A DNA stretch of 64,000 nucleotides from NCBI RefSeq assembly GCF_018310695.1, contig NZ_JAGXCY010000003.1:62001-126000 (forward strand), written 5' to 3'. The position numbers and the translations under genes are program-made. This document shows, piece by piece, positions 34,131 through 42,961 of the stretch. The notes under the pieces are model-generated. The model saw nothing but the letters and a program-made list of their open reading frames with translations. It was not told the origin of the DNA and made no database searches. Source of the stretch: Paenibacillus sp. Marseille-Q4541 (GTDB taxonomy: Bacteria > Bacillota > Bacilli > Paenibacillales > Paenibacillaceae). Within the stretch, counting starts at the first letter, position 1; the number at the start of each line of letters is the position of its first letter.

Positions 34131-35414
34131 TTGAAAAAGAAGACAATATGGAAGTTTTCCTTATGCGCACTTACGGCACTATCGATTTTAGTAAGTGGCT
34201 GTGGAAACGCAGACGGAGATCGTGTTACTACAGGACAGGATACTCCAAAGCCAGAACAAAAAGTGAAAATTCGTATGGCTTATTGGAACAAGGAAGACAG
34301 CATGAAAACACTGCTTGATCTCATTGAAGAGAAGCTTCCAAATGTAGAGGTTGACTACCAATTTATCGACAATAAGCAATACGATAACATCATTGCTACT
34401 CAACTTGCTGCACAGTCAGGTCCGGATATTATCTCTGTTGCTCCAGCAACGAGCGCTAAGTATGCTCAGCTTGGATACTTAGAAGATATCTCCTCTTTAT
34501 CAGATTTATATAATGATGCAGGGAAGAATGTGTACTCCACAGACGGAAAATTGTATGCAATACCAGGGATCAGTTGGTTTGAAGGGATATTTTATAACAA
34601 AGAAATTTTTGCGAAATATGGTTTGAAACCGCCTACAACGTTTGAAGAAGAACTCGAACTTCATGAAGTGCTATTGAAAAATGGTGTAAAGCCGCAAGCT
34701 TTTGGCGCGAAGTCTTGGGAACCGATGATGAAGTCCTCCATGGGATTCGTGATGAATGACTTTTTGTCTAAATCAGAAAATAAAGACTTTGATGTGAAGT
34801 ATGGGCAGGGACAAATTACGCTCGACGGCAACTGGAATGAATCCATAGAAAAATGGTCTCAGCTAATTCAAAAAGGGTATATCACCAAAGAAATGCTAGG
34901 TGTCGATTATGATCAAGCTCTTGATGAGTTTGCGACAGGCAAAGCAGCAATGTGGGAGTCAGGGCCATGGGCGTTAGAAACGATAAAAGCAAAGAATCCG
35001 GATATTCAAATCGATATGTTCCCATTCTATGGTTCTGAACCAGGTGATGGCTGGTTAATCGGAGGACCTGGTGTAGGTTTCGCTGTTAATAGCAAATCCA
35101 AGCAAAAAGAAGCAGTCATGCAAGTTTTAGAACTGATCTCAACTCCAGAGGGACAAAAAGCATTCTGGAATGACAACAAAGGTGGCAGCAGTTATTTAAA
35201 AGGTGTTGAATTCGAAATGCCAACAGAGTACGAAGGGGTAAAAGAAACTTTTAAAGCTGGGAACGTCTATGCTCCTTGGAACAATTGGGGAAACAACGCT
35301 CAATCGCTGATTGAAGATTACGGTAAACACTTGCAGGAACTGCTCGGTGGGCAAAGTGATGTTAGTGAAGTATTAAAAGCAACGGATAAGAAAGCGGCAA
35401 GTCTGCAGAAGTAA
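34131..35414 (+). CDS. CUT1 sugar ABC transporter substrate-binding lipoprotein
   Basis: This 427-residue lipoprotein captures an oligosaccharide outside the membrane. The signal peptide ends in lipobox LVSGC near residue 23. The mature protein is a family 1 extracellular solute-binding protein: KIRMAYWNKED, then IIATQLAAQSGPDIISVAP, YAIPGISWFEGIFYNKEIF near residue 145 and FATGKAAMWESGPWAL near residue 265. TTG is the start, with GGAGGGG 6 bases upstream. It heads an operon with two permeases and a GH89 enzyme, so the ligand probably carries alpha-linked GlcNAc. No ATPase gene is present; an MsmK-type shared ATPase is expected elsewhere. Confidence 0.92.
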   Translation: MKKKTIWKFSLCALTALSILVSGCGNADGDRVTTGQDTPKPEQKVKIRMAYWNKEDSMKTLLDLIEEKLPNVEVDYQFIDNKQYDNIIATQLAAQSGPDIISVAPATSAKYAQLGYLEDISSLSDLYNDAGKNVYSTDGKLYAIPGISWFEGIFYNKEIFAKYGLKPPTTFEEELELHEVLLKNGVKPQAFGAKSWEPMMKSSMGFVMNDFLSKSENKDFDVKYGQGQITLDGNWNESIEKWSQLIQKGYITKEMLGVDYDQALDEFATGKAAMWESGPWALETIKAKNPDIQIDMFPFYGSEPGDGWLIGGPGVGFAVNSKSKQKEAVMQVLELISTPEGQKAFWNDNKGGSSYLKGVEFEMPTEYEGVKETFKAGNVYAPWNNWGNNAQSLIEDYGKHLQELLGGQSDVSEVLKATDKKAASLQK

Positions 35415-35443
35415 TACCCATAGATAACATTATGCTTGATTAA

Positions 35444-35480
35444 GCTGCAGCTGTCCTCCATGCAAAAGGGCAGTTGCAGC
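35444..35480 (+). promoter_or_regulatory. Attenuator-like hairpin between binding protein and permease
   Basis: GCTGCAGCTGTCC (35444-35456) pairs with GGGCAGTTGCAGC (35468-35480) with wobble pairs. It lacks a strong T run, fitting partial termination or 3'-end protection that keeps binding-protein mRNA in excess. Confidence 0.7.
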
Positions 35481-35507
35481 ACCTTAGTTTTAGAGGGGTT
35501 GATAGAT

Positions 35508-36395
35508 TTGATTCGAAAGATGGGAAGAGAATTACAATACTCCGTACTGATTGTGCCAGCACTCTTATTCTATGTTTTATTTTGTGTCTACCCATTCTTG
35601 ACCATGTTTTATTATAGTGTAACGGATTATTCTGTTGCGAAAATGACGGATCTAAGCTTCATTGGTTTTGAGAACTACAGTAAGGTATTTGATAATGATT
35701 TATTGATGGCCGGATTTAAAAACTCAATAATCTATGCCCTTTTGATGACTGTATTTCAGACAGCTTTCGGAATTATTTTGGCAGTATTCCTAGATCGTAA
35801 ATTAGCTACACGAAATTTGCTGAGATCCGTATTTTTTCTACCTGCGGTATTTAGTCCACTGGTGATTGGATTCCTATGGAACTATTTGATGTCAACGTCC
35901 GATTTTGGACTGATTAATAGAGGTCTTACAGCAATAGGTTTGGATAAAATCAATTTTCTAGGGGATGCGAACCTCGCACTTTACTCCGTAGTGATTACAC
36001 AACTATGGCAGTGGACTGGATGGGCAATGGTTATTTTTCTGGCCAATCTTCAAGGAATATCGAAAGATCTGTATGAAGCTGCTGAGATTGATGGCGCGTC
36101 ATCTTGGAAGAAGTTCTGGAAGGTCACACTTCCGCTTCTGCAGCCATCGGTAAATGTAGTTGCCGTGACTGCCATGATCGGAGGGCTTAAAGTTTTTGAT
36201 ATTATTATGGCTCTAACCGACGGTGGACCGGGCAACTCAACGCAAACGATTATGACTGCCTATATCAAGACTTCATTTAATGAAGGGGCTTATAATGAAG
36301 GGGCCGCATCTGGTGTAATATTCTTTGCTGTAGTGATGCTTATAACACTGATAATGATGAAAATGTTAGGTAAGTGGGGGAGGAATATCCAATGA
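35508..36395 (+). CDS. CUT1 sugar ABC transporter permease (UgpA/MalF type)
   Basis: This 295-residue permease has six membrane helices and the cytosolic EAA loop AAEIDGASSWKKFWKVTLP near residue 190, which docks the ATPase. An open frame extends upstream to ATG 35436, but that segment lies in the hairpin and has no ribosome site. AGAGGGG at 35492-35498 is well spaced for TTG at 35508, which is chosen. The stop overlaps the next permease start as ATGA. Confidence 0.9.
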   Translation: MIRKMGRELQYSVLIVPALLFYVLFCVYPFLTMFYYSVTDYSVAKMTDLSFIGFENYSKVFDNDLLMAGFKNSIIYALLMTVFQTAFGIILAVFLDRKLATRNLLRSVFFLPAVFSPLVIGFLWNYLMSTSDFGLINRGLTAIGLDKINFLGDANLALYSVVITQLWQWTGWAMVIFLANLQGISKDLYEAAEIDGASSWKKFWKVTLPLLQPSVNVVAVTAMIGGLKVFDIIMALTDGGPGNSTQTIMTAYIKTSFNEGAYNEGAASGVIFFAVVMLITLIMMKMLGKWGRNIQ

Positions 36396-37234
36396 TCAAG
36401 GCAGTCCACTGTAGACGAATGGCGAATCTGGGAGTGGAGCTGGTGATGATTATCCTGGCTGCTATATTCTTTATCCCTGTGTATTATCTTTTCGTTACTA
36501 CATTTAAGACTCCGGATGAAGCAACGCTGCATCCTATGTCACTCCCAGAGAACTGGAGTTTAGCAAATTACAAAGCAGCTTGGGATGTGATGCAATATCC
36601 GCATGTCCTCTTAAATACACTGATGGTTACTGTTGCTTCTGTAGGTTGTATCATTATTTTCTCTGCCATGGCTGCATATGGTTTGGCACGCCGTAATCAT
36701 CGCTTCCATCGTATTCTTTTTTATTTGTTTCTCGCGGGAATGATGGTTCCTTTTCAAATGGGTTTGGTCAGTCTTTATAAGCTGATCATGGGGCTTGGGA
36801 TTATGGACAGTTTATTATCTGTTATCGTTGTTAATATCGGCAGTGGCGTTGTGATCGCAATCTTTCTGTTCTACAGTTTCATCCATTCAGCAGTGCCACT
36901 TGAGCTCGAAGAGGCAGCTTTTATCGATGGTTGTTCTGTATGGGGAACCTTTTGGAAAATTGCTTTTCCGCTTCTGACTCCGGTCATTGCAACGGTAGCG
37001 ATCGTCACCACTCTAAATGTATGGAATGATTTTATGAATCCATTGTTGTTCCTGCAGTCTCGTGAGAACAACGTCATTCTGCTGGAAGTGTTTCGTAATA
37101 TCGGCCAGTTTTCAGTAGACTGGACCAGTCTATTTCCGATGTTGCTGCTCGGTGTAGCTCCGCTTTTGATTTTCTATCTGTTTATGCAGAAATATATGAT
37201 CAAAGGTGTAGCAGCCGGTGCTTTAAAAGGATAA
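36392..37234 (+). CDS. CUT1 sugar ABC transporter permease (UgpE/MalG type)
   Basis: This 280-residue permease with six helices is the second half of the channel. The EAA loop is EEAAFIDGCSVWGTFWKIAF near residue 178. The start ATG overlaps the previous stop and has GGGGAGG upstream; an earlier in-frame start at 36374 lies inside the first permease gene and is less likely. It ends in the MalG-type LIFYLFMQKYMIKGVAAGAL, and the GH89 gene follows within 40 bases. Confidence 0.9.
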   Translation: MIKAVHCRRMANLGVELVMIILAAIFFIPVYYLFVTTFKTPDEATLHPMSLPENWSLANYKAAWDVMQYPHVLLNTLMVTVASVGCIIIFSAMAAYGLARRNHRFHRILFYLFLAGMMVPFQMGLVSLYKLIMGLGIMDSLLSVIVVNIGSGVVIAIFLFYSFIHSAVPLELEEAAFIDGCSVWGTFWKIAFPLLTPVIATVAIVTTLNVWNDFMNPLLFLQSRENNVILLEVFRNIGQFSVDWTSLFPMLLLGVAPLLIFYLFMQKYMIKGVAAGALKG

Positions 37235-37273
37235 TGACTTCTCAGTGAGAGCAGATGAAGGAGGATGGAAGAA

Positions 37274-39361
37274 ATGAGTATCTCATCAATACAAAAATTA
37301 ATTCAACGTAAGATAGGTTCTGTATCGGAGAATTTTAAGCTCGAGTTGATCGGGTCAGCAGAGGGATATGATATTTTTGAGCTACAAAGTATAGATGATT
37401 CTATTGTCATTCGGGGTTCTTCAGAAAGTGCACTGGCTTCAGGATTCAATTGGTATTTGAAACATGAATGTCATAATCACCTCTCCTGGTGTGGAAGCCG
37501 ATTGGATCTACCTGCAGAACTTCCGATGCTTCATAGCCCTATCCGACATAGATCACCCTACCAGCTTCGATATCATTTAAATTACTGCACATACTCCTAC
37601 TCCATGCCCTTCTGGGATTGGAACCGCTGGGAGCAAGAACTTGATTTTATGTCACTAAACGGCATTAATTTAATGCTCACGGTCACAGGATTAGAAGAAG
37701 TATGGAGACGTACTTTGCTTCGTCTAGGTTACACGGAAGAGGCAGTATCTGATTACATATGTGGGCCCGCTTTTTTTGCATGGCAATGGATGCAGAATCT
37801 CACTGCATGGGGAGGTCCACTTCCTCTATGGTGGTACGATGAACAGGCAGAGCTTGCTAGAAAAATTAGAAATCGGATGAATGAGCTTGGAATAAAAGCG
37901 GTGGTACAGGGGTTTAGCGGAATGGTACCCCGTGACTTCAAAAAAAAGTTCCCGGAGTCGAGTCCAGTAGACCAAGGCTTGTGGTGCGGGTTTGACCGTC
38001 CTCTGCTTTTGTTACCTACCGATCCGAAATATACAGAAACTGCCTCTATCTATTATGAAGAATTGCATCGTCTATATGGTACAGATATACATCATTATTC
38101 TATGGACCCATTCCATGAAGGCGGGCGGGCAGATGGACTAGATATTGCAGCGTATGCGAGGGAGGTAGAACGTTCTCTGCTTGAACATGACCCTGAGGCT
38201 GTATGGGTACTTCAAGCATGGGAGGGCAATCCGAAACCGGAGCTTATCGGAGCAATCGCGCAGGAACATACGTTAATTCTCGACCTTTGGTGCGAATCTA
38301 GACCTGCTTGGAAAGAGACGAATGCTTTTCAGGGCCATCCTTGGATCTGGAATATGATTCAGAATTATGGTGGTAAAAATGGATTGTATGGAAATCTGAA
38401 AATAGTGGCCGGTGATCCGCTGAAAGCGTGGAAGAACCCAGCAGCAGGGCAAATGTCCGGTATTGGACTCGCTATGGAAGGAATCGGCACCAATCCGGTG
38501 ATGTATGATTTATTAACCGATATGGTATGGAGAGAGAGCGAGCCTGAACTTGAGGATTGGCTGGCAGGATATATCACTCGAAGATATGGAAAGGCGCCTG
38601 TAAGTGCGCGCAAAGCATGGGCTTTACTAGAAAAGAGTGTCTATAATAGCAGTGTAGTTCAACAGGGCACTTCTGAGTCACTACTATGTGCACGTCCTGC
38701 ACTAGAAATCCGCAATGTATCTACATGGGGTCCGCGAGGAATATCTTATGAACCGGAGATGGTTCGTGAGGCATGCCGGCAGCTCTATCAATCTTATGAA
38801 ATATGTAATACATCGGAAGGTTATTTGTACGATCTAGTTGATGTGACTAGGCAGTGTTTAGCAGATCTGTCCCGTGAATTCCACGAGCAGACGATAAAGG
38901 CATTCCTTACTCAAGATATTTTAGAATTTGATGTTCAGTCTTCAAGGTTTCTGAAGCTGCTCGAAGATCAAGATAGACTACTTCAGACTCGGGAGGAGTT
39001 TTTGCTAGGACCTTGGTTAGAGGCAGCAAGGACAAAAGGGAGAACAGAAGAGGAGAAAAGGCTTTTTGAATATAATGCTCGAACGCTGATAACCGTATGG
39101 GGACCCGAATCATCGGCAACGGTGCTCAAAGACTATTCCCACCGAGAGTGGTCCGGCCTGCTGAGCAGTTTCTATGGACCAAGGTGGAAAATGTATTTTG
39201 AAGCCCTTCGAAAGTCTATGTTAACAGAGTCGGATCCAATTGAGCCTGACTGGTTCATATGGGAACACCACTGGACCTGTGAGTATGACAGTAACTTCGC
39301 TATAGAACCGAAAGGTTCAATTAAGGAGGAGGTTCCCCGAATTATTGCTGCTTATTTATAA
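37274..39361 (+). CDS. Alpha-N-acetylglucosaminidase (GH89, NAGLU-like)
   Basis: This 695-residue enzyme removes terminal alpha-linked GlcNAc. It matches the GH89 plan: a small N-terminal alpha/beta domain with IVIRGSSESALASGFNWYLK, then the TIM barrel opening YHLNYCTYSYSMPFWDWNRW (residues 98-117). It continues with EQELDFMSLNGINLMLTVTG, PLPLWWYDEQ and HHYSMDPFHEGG, and a helical C-terminal domain. There is no signal peptide, unlike secreted clostridial GH89 enzymes, so it acts on imported oligosaccharides. ATG 37265 touches the AAGGAGG site; ATG 37274 is correctly spaced and is chosen. It is the last gene of the transporter operon. Confidence 0.9.
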   Translation: MSISSIQKLIQRKIGSVSENFKLELIGSAEGYDIFELQSIDDSIVIRGSSESALASGFNWYLKHECHNHLSWCGSRLDLPAELPMLHSPIRHRSPYQLRYHLNYCTYSYSMPFWDWNRWEQELDFMSLNGINLMLTVTGLEEVWRRTLLRLGYTEEAVSDYICGPAFFAWQWMQNLTAWGGPLPLWWYDEQAELARKIRNRMNELGIKAVVQGFSGMVPRDFKKKFPESSPVDQGLWCGFDRPLLLLPTDPKYTETASIYYEELHRLYGTDIHHYSMDPFHEGGRADGLDIAAYAREVERSLLEHDPEAVWVLQAWEGNPKPELIGAIAQEHTLILDLWCESRPAWKETNAFQGHPWIWNMIQNYGGKNGLYGNLKIVAGDPLKAWKNPAAGQMSGIGLAMEGIGTNPVMYDLLTDMVWRESEPELEDWLAGYITRRYGKAPVSARKAWALLEKSVYNSSVVQQGTSESLLCARPALEIRNVSTWGPRGISYEPEMVREACRQLYQSYEICNTSEGYLYDLVDVTRQCLADLSREFHEQTIKAFLTQDILEFDVQSSRFLKLLEDQDRLLQTREEFLLGPWLEAARTKGRTEEEKRLFEYNARTLITVWGPESSATVLKDYSHREWSGLLSSFYGPRWKMYFEALRKSMLTESDPIEPDWFIWEHHWTCEYDSNFAIEPKGSIKEEVPRIIAAYL

Positions 39362-39383
39362 GATATCTTCATAGGTAGTACTA

Positions 39384-39423
39384 GCCGCTCTCAATGGAAG
39401 AAGTAAAATGAGAGCGGTTTCTT
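39384..39423 (+). terminator. Terminator of the GH89 operon
   Basis: CCGCTCTCA (39385-39393) pairs perfectly with TGAGAGCGG (39409-39417), followed by TTTCTTCT. Confidence 0.8.
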
Positions 39424-39477
39424 CTATTCATTCTTTATTCCACTTGATAGAATGAAACGAAAGGGGAGGAGTACATC

Positions 39478-40251
39478 ATGTACCGACTTATTATTGCTGA
39501 TGATGATCATATTGAGAGGGAAGGCATTAAATTTTTAATTCACCGATGTGAGCTGCCAGTAGAGATTAGAGAAGCAAAAAACGGCAAACAGGCTCTTCAG
39601 ATGATGAAGGAGCAACCTTGTGATCTACTCATCTCGGATATCAAGATGCCCTTTATGGACGGTCTCCAATTAGTGAAAGCTGCAAAGTCTTTCCTTCCAG
39701 ATCTTGCAGTCATTATATTGAGTGGACATGGAGAGTTTGAATATGCACGGACGGCGATTTCACTCCAAGTTCGAAACTACCTGTTAAAGCCTATTGAAGA
39801 AACAGAGTTCAAGGAAGTATTACATGCAGCCATTCAACAGCTGGGAGCGGCGATCAAAAAACAAGAACATATTTTACCCAATGAGGGCGCTTGGAGAGGG
39901 CTTGAAAACGAGTCAGAGTCAAGAGGGCGTGCCGTGGATGAGGTGCTCCGTATTATTGCATCAGAGTATGTTAATGATTTAAGCCTTGAGTATTTAGCAG
40001 GCAGGGTGCATCTTACCTCCAGTTATCTTAGTCATATATTTAAAAAAGCAACAGGCGTCAGCTTGGTCAAGTATATTAATAAGTTCCGTATGGAAAAGGC
40101 AAGAGAGTATTTAGATCAGAGCAATTATAAAATTGTGGATGTCTACCGAATGGTTGGATTTTCTGATCCCTCTTATTTTGGCATGACTTTTAAAAGTTTC
40201 TATGGAGTAACTCCTTCACAATATCGGGAAAGAGCAGGATTTCCCAAATGA
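39478..40251 (+). CDS. YesN-type response regulator with AraC output domain
   Basis: This 257-residue response regulator has a receiver domain (residues 1-120, phospho-Asp in LLISDIKMPFMDG near residue 58, conserved Lys in YLLKPIEE). An AraC-type double helix-turn-helix (residues 155-255) includes LAGRVHLTSSYLSHIFKKA and GFSDPSYFGMTFKSFYGVTP. GGGGAGGAG precedes the ATG. It overlaps the kinase gene by 4 bases and lies just after the GH89 operon, whose transcription it probably activates in response to extracellular sugar. Confidence 0.93.
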   Translation: MYRLIIADDDHIEREGIKFLIHRCELPVEIREAKNGKQALQMMKEQPCDLLISDIKMPFMDGLQLVKAAKSFLPDLAVIILSGHGEFEYARTAISLQVRNYLLKPIEETEFKEVLHAAIQQLGAAIKKQEHILPNEGAWRGLENESESRGRAVDEVLRIIASEYVNDLSLEYLAGRVHLTSSYLSHIFKKATGVSLVKYINKFRMEKAREYLDQSNYKIVDVYRMVGFSDPSYFGMTFKSFYGVTPSQYRERAGFPK

Positions 40252-41954
40252 AACGTTTATTCCATTACTTCAGAGATAGCGGGCTCCGTCGCAAGCTGAT
40301 GCTAAGTTACATCATAATGATCATTATCCCTATCCTTTCGCTGGGAATGTACTCGTACATAAGTGCCGAGGGATATCTTAAGGAACAGATGCTTGAGGGA
40401 ATGAACCACACCGTGAGCCAAACCGCCCTTAATTTGGATCAGCGGATGGAGAAAATCGGAGACTTTATGGACTTTATGGCCTATAATCCGATCGTCAAAA
40501 AAGTAACAGGCAGTGAGCTTCCGGATTTGTTTTCCTACACAAAAGAGCTGAATGACAATATCGAACCCACGTTATGGTATTACATGAACATTAATCAGGA
40601 ACTCCGTGAAGTTATTTTTTATTCAGATTATACAGGTAAGCAGATTGGAAATTTTGTATATTCTAGCTCTGAAGTACAGAGCGAGGCATGGTATGAGCAG
40701 GCGAAGCATAGCCGTAATGTTCAGTGGTATTACGATAACGATGTGCTCTATGCCACCCATAATATTCAAAAAAGTGACAATGTCACTTTTGCTGGGTCAC
40801 TATACGTGCGTCTGGATGAAGACCTGCTCTTTGAGAACCTTGACCAAGTGTACCAGGGGCAGTATGGCATCCTCATAACTAAACCAGATGGTGAAATTGT
40901 ATATGCCGGACAGGAGGCAAACGGCCTCAGCCAAGAAGATATTCATCTCATGATGAACGAGGCTGGAGGTGTTTTTCGCATGGAAGGTGAGGACTATCTT
41001 CTTACGAAAAGCATTTTGCCTCACTCGGGATGGACCTTCTATTATTATATTCCAACCGCAGGAATTGCGGTGAATACGAATAGTATTCTAAAGGCAACAG
41101 GGACCATTATTATTCTGTGCCTCATTATCCTGATGTTTATGATATGGCTGTTCTCACGAACGCTTGTGAAGCCCATTTTAAAACTTCGTAAAAATATCCA
41201 GCTCGTTGAGAGGGGCAATTTTGATATTCCAATTCACTCGGAGGCAAAAGACGAGGTTGGCGGACTAACACGAAGTTTTGCACAAATGGTAAAAAAGGTT
41301 CGGGAGTTGATCGAGGAAGTCTATCAAGCTAGGATCTTGGAGAAAGAGGCAGAATTAAAAGCATTACAAGCTCAGATTAACCCTCATTTTTTGTATAATA
41401 CACTATCTATTATTAACTGGAGAGCAATTCAGTTAGATGCAAAAGATATTAGCCGGGCGGCGAATGGTCTTTCCCGTTTCTATAGAACAAGCCTTAACAA
41501 AGGAAACCATCTTACCCGGATCAGTGAGGAGATCAGCAACATAAAGGCCTATTTGGATATCCAACTGCTGATGCATGAAGAAGAGTTCCAGATCATATTT
41601 GAGATTCCAAACGAGGCTTACGAATATGAAACGATTAATTTTATACTACAGCCTATTGTAGAGAATGCCATTGTTCACGGTTTAGATGAGCGAGAGGAAG
41701 AAAAGGGTTGTCTCCTTATCCGGGTGGAAAGCGATGTGGAAGCGGAATTGATTCATATTCTGGTGCAAGATAACGGCAAAGGGATGGACCAAGAGCAGGT
41801 GAACGGCTGGATTCATGCCGAGGGTGGAGGGTATGGCCTACGTAATGTCCATGAGCGTATCCAGTTATATTACGGTGAGGAGTATGGTATTAGCATCGAA
41901 AGCGAGCCAGGAACAGGAACTAAGGTATTGGTGAAGCTACCGATGAGATGTTGA
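40248..41954 (+). CDS. YesM-type sensor histidine kinase
   Basis: This 568-residue membrane kinase has one helix near residues 15-35, an extracellular Cache-like sensor (about 40-275) and a second helix near 283-303. A HAMP linker and the His_kinase domain follow, with phospho-His380 in QINPHFLYNTLSIINW, and then a HATPase domain (IVENAIVHGL, DNGKGMD, YGLRNVHERIQLYYG). It pairs with the overlapping YesN regulator. The order regulator-then-kinase is the reverse of the usual yesM-yesN. No terminator is visible downstream. Confidence 0.93.
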   Translation: MKRLFHYFRDSGLRRKLMLSYIIMIIIPILSLGMYSYISAEGYLKEQMLEGMNHTVSQTALNLDQRMEKIGDFMDFMAYNPIVKKVTGSELPDLFSYTKELNDNIEPTLWYYMNINQELREVIFYSDYTGKQIGNFVYSSSEVQSEAWYEQAKHSRNVQWYYDNDVLYATHNIQKSDNVTFAGSLYVRLDEDLLFENLDQVYQGQYGILITKPDGEIVYAGQEANGLSQEDIHLMMNEAGGVFRMEGEDYLLTKSILPHSGWTFYYYIPTAGIAVNTNSILKATGTIIILCLIILMFMIWLFSRTLVKPILKLRKNIQLVERGNFDIPIHSEAKDEVGGLTRSFAQMVKKVRELIEEVYQARILEKEAELKALQAQINPHFLYNTLSIINWRAIQLDAKDISRAANGLSRFYRTSLNKGNHLTRISEEISNIKAYLDIQLLMHEEEFQIIFEIPNEAYEYETINFILQPIVENAIVHGLDEREEEKGCLLIRVESDVEAELIHILVQDNGKGMDQEQVNGWIHAEGGGYGLRNVHERIQLYYGEEYGISIESEPGTGTKVLVKLPMRC

Positions 41955-42160
41955 ATCCGTTCTATATAGCTTGGATGCTCAATTTTGGATTTCTCCAGTA
42001 GGCTCCGGATCAGGGTCTGTATAGAGAGGAGGTTGGTAACCTTATCCGCGATCTTATCGCGTACCCGATCTTTTAACACTTCTTCTCTTTCGTCCTGACT
42101 AAGGAAGTCGAGTACCATATAGCCATGGCTGACTAGTTCTTCAACAGCGGATACGTAACA
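41870..42160 (-). pseudogene. Possible fragment of a protein gene, unidentified
   Basis: On the minus strand an open frame reads VSAVEELVSHGYMVLDFL, then SQDEREEVLKDRVRDKIADK and a further charged helix, before running antisense into the kinase gene. The composition looks like real helical protein, but there is no ribosome site, the open frame starts directly after a stop, and the last third is antisense to yesM. It could be a remnant of a deleted gene or chance. The gap from 41955 to 42376 otherwise shows no gene. Confidence 0.25.
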
Positions 42161-42379
42161 TTAGACTTTTACTCAACCAAGACATCGTATGTGTTTTAAC
42201 AGAGGGCTTCACCACTCTAGCATCAAAATCACGATATTGGACCACCGCTCACGCAAAAATTGATGAATCTTATATTCCCGTATTCTTTATCATCATTCAA
42301 AACAGTGTCCGGTTATCGTTGCTTGGATTGTTATATAGATATTCATGTAATCAAGTTACTAAAGAGGAGGGGAAAGATT

Positions 42380-42961
42380 ATTGACTCGACGACCATCGAA
42401 GAATATGTTCATCAAGTTCAGGCTGGACAAGCAAGAGCATTTATACCGATCGTAAAATATTATCAACAACAGATGTATATTTATTGTTGCCGACTGCTTG
42501 GCAGTGATCAGGATGCTGAGGATGCTGTTCAGGACATTTTTCTAAGCGCTTATAAATCAATTTCAAGCTATAAGCCTGAAGTTAGTTTTAACGCATGGCT
42601 GTATAAAATCGCCTATCATCACTGCGTGAATCTGATACACAGACGTCAGTTGTACGAAAAGATCGGCAGATTGATGAAAGGACAATTTTTTGAGGAGAGT
42701 GCTGAGCAAAAATTTTTACGTGGGGCATTTAGTGAGCCTTTATCGAGAGCACTTGCCAGTCTTCCTGTTGCGGAAAGAAGCTTATTGATTTTGCATGTGT
42801 TTCATGAAAAAACCTACAAGGATATTGGTGAAATTACGGGTAAAAGTCCAGAAGCCATTCGAAAAAAGATAGTTCGAATCAAGAAAAAAGTAAAAGATAA
42901 GCTGCATACATATGGGGGGGAAGAACGATGGGAGACATCGTTGATTCAAACGAAGAGTTGA
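42380..42961 (+). CDS. ECF-type RNA polymerase sigma factor, probable ATT start
   Basis: This sigma-70 ECF factor of about 193 residues redirects RNA polymerase to a stress or envelope regulon. Region 2 has GSDQDAEDAVQDIFLSAYKS and FNAWLYKIAYHHCVNLI. Region 4 has LPVAERSLLILHVFHEKTYK and DIGEITGKSPEAIRKKI. Family members start about ten residues before EYVHQVQAGQ. Here AGGAGG at 42365-42370 is followed by in-frame ATT codons at 42377 and 42380, with no ATG, GTG or TTG near. ATT at 42380 (reading I-D-S-T-T) is the likely start. A TTG at 42381 is out of frame, and a start at 42260 would add 40 atypical residues. It overlaps the next gene by 34 bases. Confidence 0.85.
   Translation: MDSTTIEEYVHQVQAGQARAFIPIVKYYQQQMYIYCCRLLGSDQDAEDAVQDIFLSAYKSISSYKPEVSFNAWLYKIAYHHCVNLIHRRQLYEKIGRLMKGQFFEESAEQKFLRGAFSEPLSRALASLPVAERSLLILHVFHEKTYKDIGEITGKSPEAIRKKIVRIKKKVKDKLHTYGGEERWETSLIQTKS

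Noticed and set aside
42381..42460. TTG after AGGAGG as start of the sigma gene
   Set aside because: The TTG is one base out of frame with the sigma factor and leads to a short frame that soon stops.
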